A stretch of 15,869 nucleotides of DNA from DATLYF01 sp035575095. Its GTDB lineage: Bacteria; Pseudomonadota; Gammaproteobacteria; Competibacterales; Competibacteraceae. The stretch lies in the NCBI GenBank assembly GCA_035575095.1, contig DATLYF010000005.1, forward strand, positions 1-15,869, written 5' to 3'. Each line of letters starts with the position of its first letter. Position 1 is the first letter of the stretch. Position numbers and translations under genes: made by a program. Below are positions 14,334-15,869 of the stretch, piece by piece. The notes beneath the pieces are model-generated. The model was not told the DNA's origin and ran no database searches. It saw only the letters and a list, made by a program, of their open reading frames with translations.

Positions 14334-14373
14334 GATAGAGCGCCACGGATTCTTCAATCAGGGGATTCAGCCG

Positions 14374-15840
14374 ATGGCTTCGCCAAGACTCAATCTGCTC
14401 TCGTTCAGCGGTAATATCCGCATCCTGCATCTGAGCTGGATGGCGTTCTTCATTAGCTTCGTCATCTGGTTCAATCATGCGCCCCTGCTGGCCTCGATCC
14501 GCGAAACGCTGGGCCTGAGCGATGCCCAGGTGAAGGCGCTGCTGATCCTGAACGTGGCGCTGACCATCCCGGTGCGCATCTTGGTGGGCATGCTGGTGGA
14601 CAAGTTTGGACCGCGGCGCATGTACGCCGCCCTGCTGGCGGTGTGCGGCGCGCTGTGCTTCTTCTTCGCCTTCGCCGACAGCTACGAGCAGCTGGCCATG
14701 GCGCGGCTGCTGCTGGGTTGCGTCGGGGCCAGCTTTGTTATCGGCATCCGCCTGATCTCCGAGTGGTTCCCGGCCAAGCAGGTGGGGCTGGCCGAGGGCA
14801 TCTATGGCGGCTGGGGCAACTTCGGCTCGGCCGCTGCCGCCCTGAGCCTGCCGCTGACGGCCCTGGCCTTCGGCGGGCCCGAGGGCTGGCGCTGGGCGGT
14901 GGCGACCACCGGCGTCATCGCCCTGGTCTATGCAGTGCTGTTCTATGCCCTGGCCGCCGATACGCCCAAGGGCTCGACCTATTTCCGCCCGAAGAAGCTG
15001 GGGGCGATGGAGGTCACCAGCCGCGGCGACCTAGCCCTGTATCTGCTGATGCAGATCCCCATGGTAGCGGCGCTGGCGGTGCTCACCTGGAAGCTGTCGC
15101 CGGCCGGCACGGGGTTGATCGGCGATGGCACGGCCGCGCTGGTCTACGCCGGGCTGGTGCTGCTGCTGGCCTATAATGTGGTGCAGGCGCTGCGCGTCAA
15201 CCGCGAGGTGCTGGCCGGTCAGCGCGTGCCGGAAATCCACCGCTACAAGTTCAAGCAGGTGGCCATCCTCAGCCTGGCCTATGCCGTGGCCTTCGGCTCC
15301 GAGCTGGCGGTGGTGTCCATGCTGCCGCTGTATTTCAAGGATCTCTACGGCCTGAGCCTGGTGCAGGCCGGCTTGGTGGGCTCCAGCTTCGCCATCATGA
15401 ACCTGTGCGCCCGCCCGGCCGGCGGCCTGATCTCCGACCGCATCGGCCGCAAGCGCACCATGACCCTGGTGATGGCGGGCATCACCCTGGGTTATTTCGC
15501 CATGAGCTTCATGGGCGAGTGGCCGCTGTGGGCGGCGGTGAGCGTGACCGTGCTCTGCTCGTTCTTCGTCCAGGCCGGCTGCGGCGCAGTGTACGGTATC
15601 GTGCCGCTGATCAAGCGCCGCCTCACCGGGCAGATCGCCGGCATGAGCGGCGCCTACGGCAACGTTGGCAGCGTCGCCTATCTGACCGTGCTGGCCTTCG
15701 TGCCGCCGGCCACCTTCTTCCTGGTGATCGCCGCCAGCGCGGCGGTGGTGCTGGCCATCGTGCAACTGCTGGAGGAGCCGGCCGGCCAGATCGCCGAAGT
15801 ACTGCCCGATGGTACCGTGCAGATGATCGATGTGGCGTGA
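14374..15840 (+). CDS. narK: Nitrate/nitrite transporter, NarK/NrtP family (MFS)
   Basis: Inner-membrane carrier of the nitrate-nitrite porter family, here probably for uptake of nitrate for assimilation; in other species the same gene is named nasA or nrtP. The 488-residue protein is hydrophobic throughout with about 12 predicted membrane helices. It carries both family signatures, GGWGNFGSA (after the fourth or fifth helix) and GAYGNVGSVAYL near the C-terminus, and an MFS loop motif (GMLVDKFGPRRM) after helix 2. I chose the ATG at 14374 for its ribosome-binding site AGGGGA. The in-frame ATG at 14299 lies upstream of the predicted sigma54 start site. It is divergent from nirB, with which it shares the NtrC-like sites. 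Twenty-nine bases follow before the window ends. Confidence 0.93.
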   Translation: MASPRLNLLSFSGNIRILHLSWMAFFISFVIWFNHAPLLASIRETLGLSDAQVKALLILNVALTIPVRILVGMLVDKFGPRRMYAALLAVCGALCFFFAFADSYEQLAMARLLLGCVGASFVIGIRLISEWFPAKQVGLAEGIYGGWGNFGSAAAALSLPLTALAFGGPEGWRWAVATTGVIALVYAVLFYALAADTPKGSTYFRPKKLGAMEVTSRGDLALYLLMQIPMVAALAVLTWKLSPAGTGLIGDGTAALVYAGLVLLLAYNVVQALRVNREVLAGQRVPEIHRYKFKQVAILSLAYAVAFGSELAVVSMLPLYFKDLYGLSLVQAGLVGSSFAIMNLCARPAGGLISDRIGRKRTMTLVMAGITLGYFAMSFMGEWPLWAAVSVTVLCSFFVQAGCGAVYGIVPLIKRRLTGQIAGMSGAYGNVGSVAYLTVLAFVPPATFFLVIAASAAVVLAIVQLLEEPAGQIAEVLPDGTVQMIDVA

Positions 15841-15869
15841 ACGGTGCTGGCGGGGGGCGCGTTGCGCGC

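Noticed and set aside
14299..14373. N-terminal extension of the transporter from the ATG at 14299
   Set aside because: It overlaps the predicted sigma54 promoter, is not hydrophobic and is not part of the family; the ATG at 14374 has a proper ribosome-binding site.
14179..14478. Minus-strand 99-codon frame with several Cys residues
   Set aside because: It overlaps the NtrC-like sites, the sigma54 promoter and the transporter start, and has no recognisable motif or good ribosome-binding site.
15841..15869. GCGCGTTGCGCGC at the right edge as a terminator stem
   Set aside because: The window ends within it, so neither the full stem nor a T tract can be seen.

Overview
The window is GC-rich, densely packed chromosomal DNA from a gammaproteobacterium, probably a pseudomonad or a relative such as a halomonad or an ectothiorhodospiracean. 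This rests on the order tyrS, anmK, erpA, argC, which I recall from memory as the Pseudomonas arrangement next to an rRNA operon, and on the nirB-nirD-nasA order. I see no insertion sequence, phage gene, CRISPR array or tRNA. It reads as core chromosome, not a mobile island.

Left part (1-4134): two strong tandem promoters with GC-rich discriminators and an AT-rich upstream tract point left, out of the window, and look like rRNA (or other stable RNA) promoters. Then come tyrS (minus), anmK (plus, divergent from tyrS), a palindromic repeat between the convergent ends of anmK and erpA, erpA (minus, with a clear sigma70 promoter) and argC (minus). These are housekeeping genes: translation, cell-wall recycling, Fe-S cluster delivery and arginine synthesis.

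Middle part (4179-8215): a probable terminator, a DUF4743/Nudix hydrolase (minus), a DUF3750 membrane protein (plus), a HAD phosphatase (minus), a DUF4124 periplasmic protein (plus) overlapped by a lytic transglycosylase (plus), and a 46-residue DUF3149 membrane protein. The last one is preceded by what looks like a class II FNR/ANR promoter.

Right part (8228-15840): an assimilatory nitrate module. nirB-nirD-nasA runs leftward and a NarK/NrtP-type nitrate transporter runs rightward. The 524-bp divergent region between them is the best-structured regulatory DNA in the window. A near-consensus sigma54 promoter faces each way, and four NtrC-like dyads lie between them: two with perfect GCAC-N7-GTGC cores exactly 42 bp apart on the transporter side, and two weaker ones on the nirB side. 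The sequence therefore predicts uptake of nitrate, its reduction to nitrite by NasA and reduction of nitrite to ammonium by NirBD, all switched on together under nitrogen limitation.

The least expected feature is inside nasA. Two short GC-rich segments resemble the intergenic palindromic repeat after anmK and appear to be inserted in frame, so part of the enzyme seems to be coded by a dispersed repeat. I see no wholly new multi-gene system.
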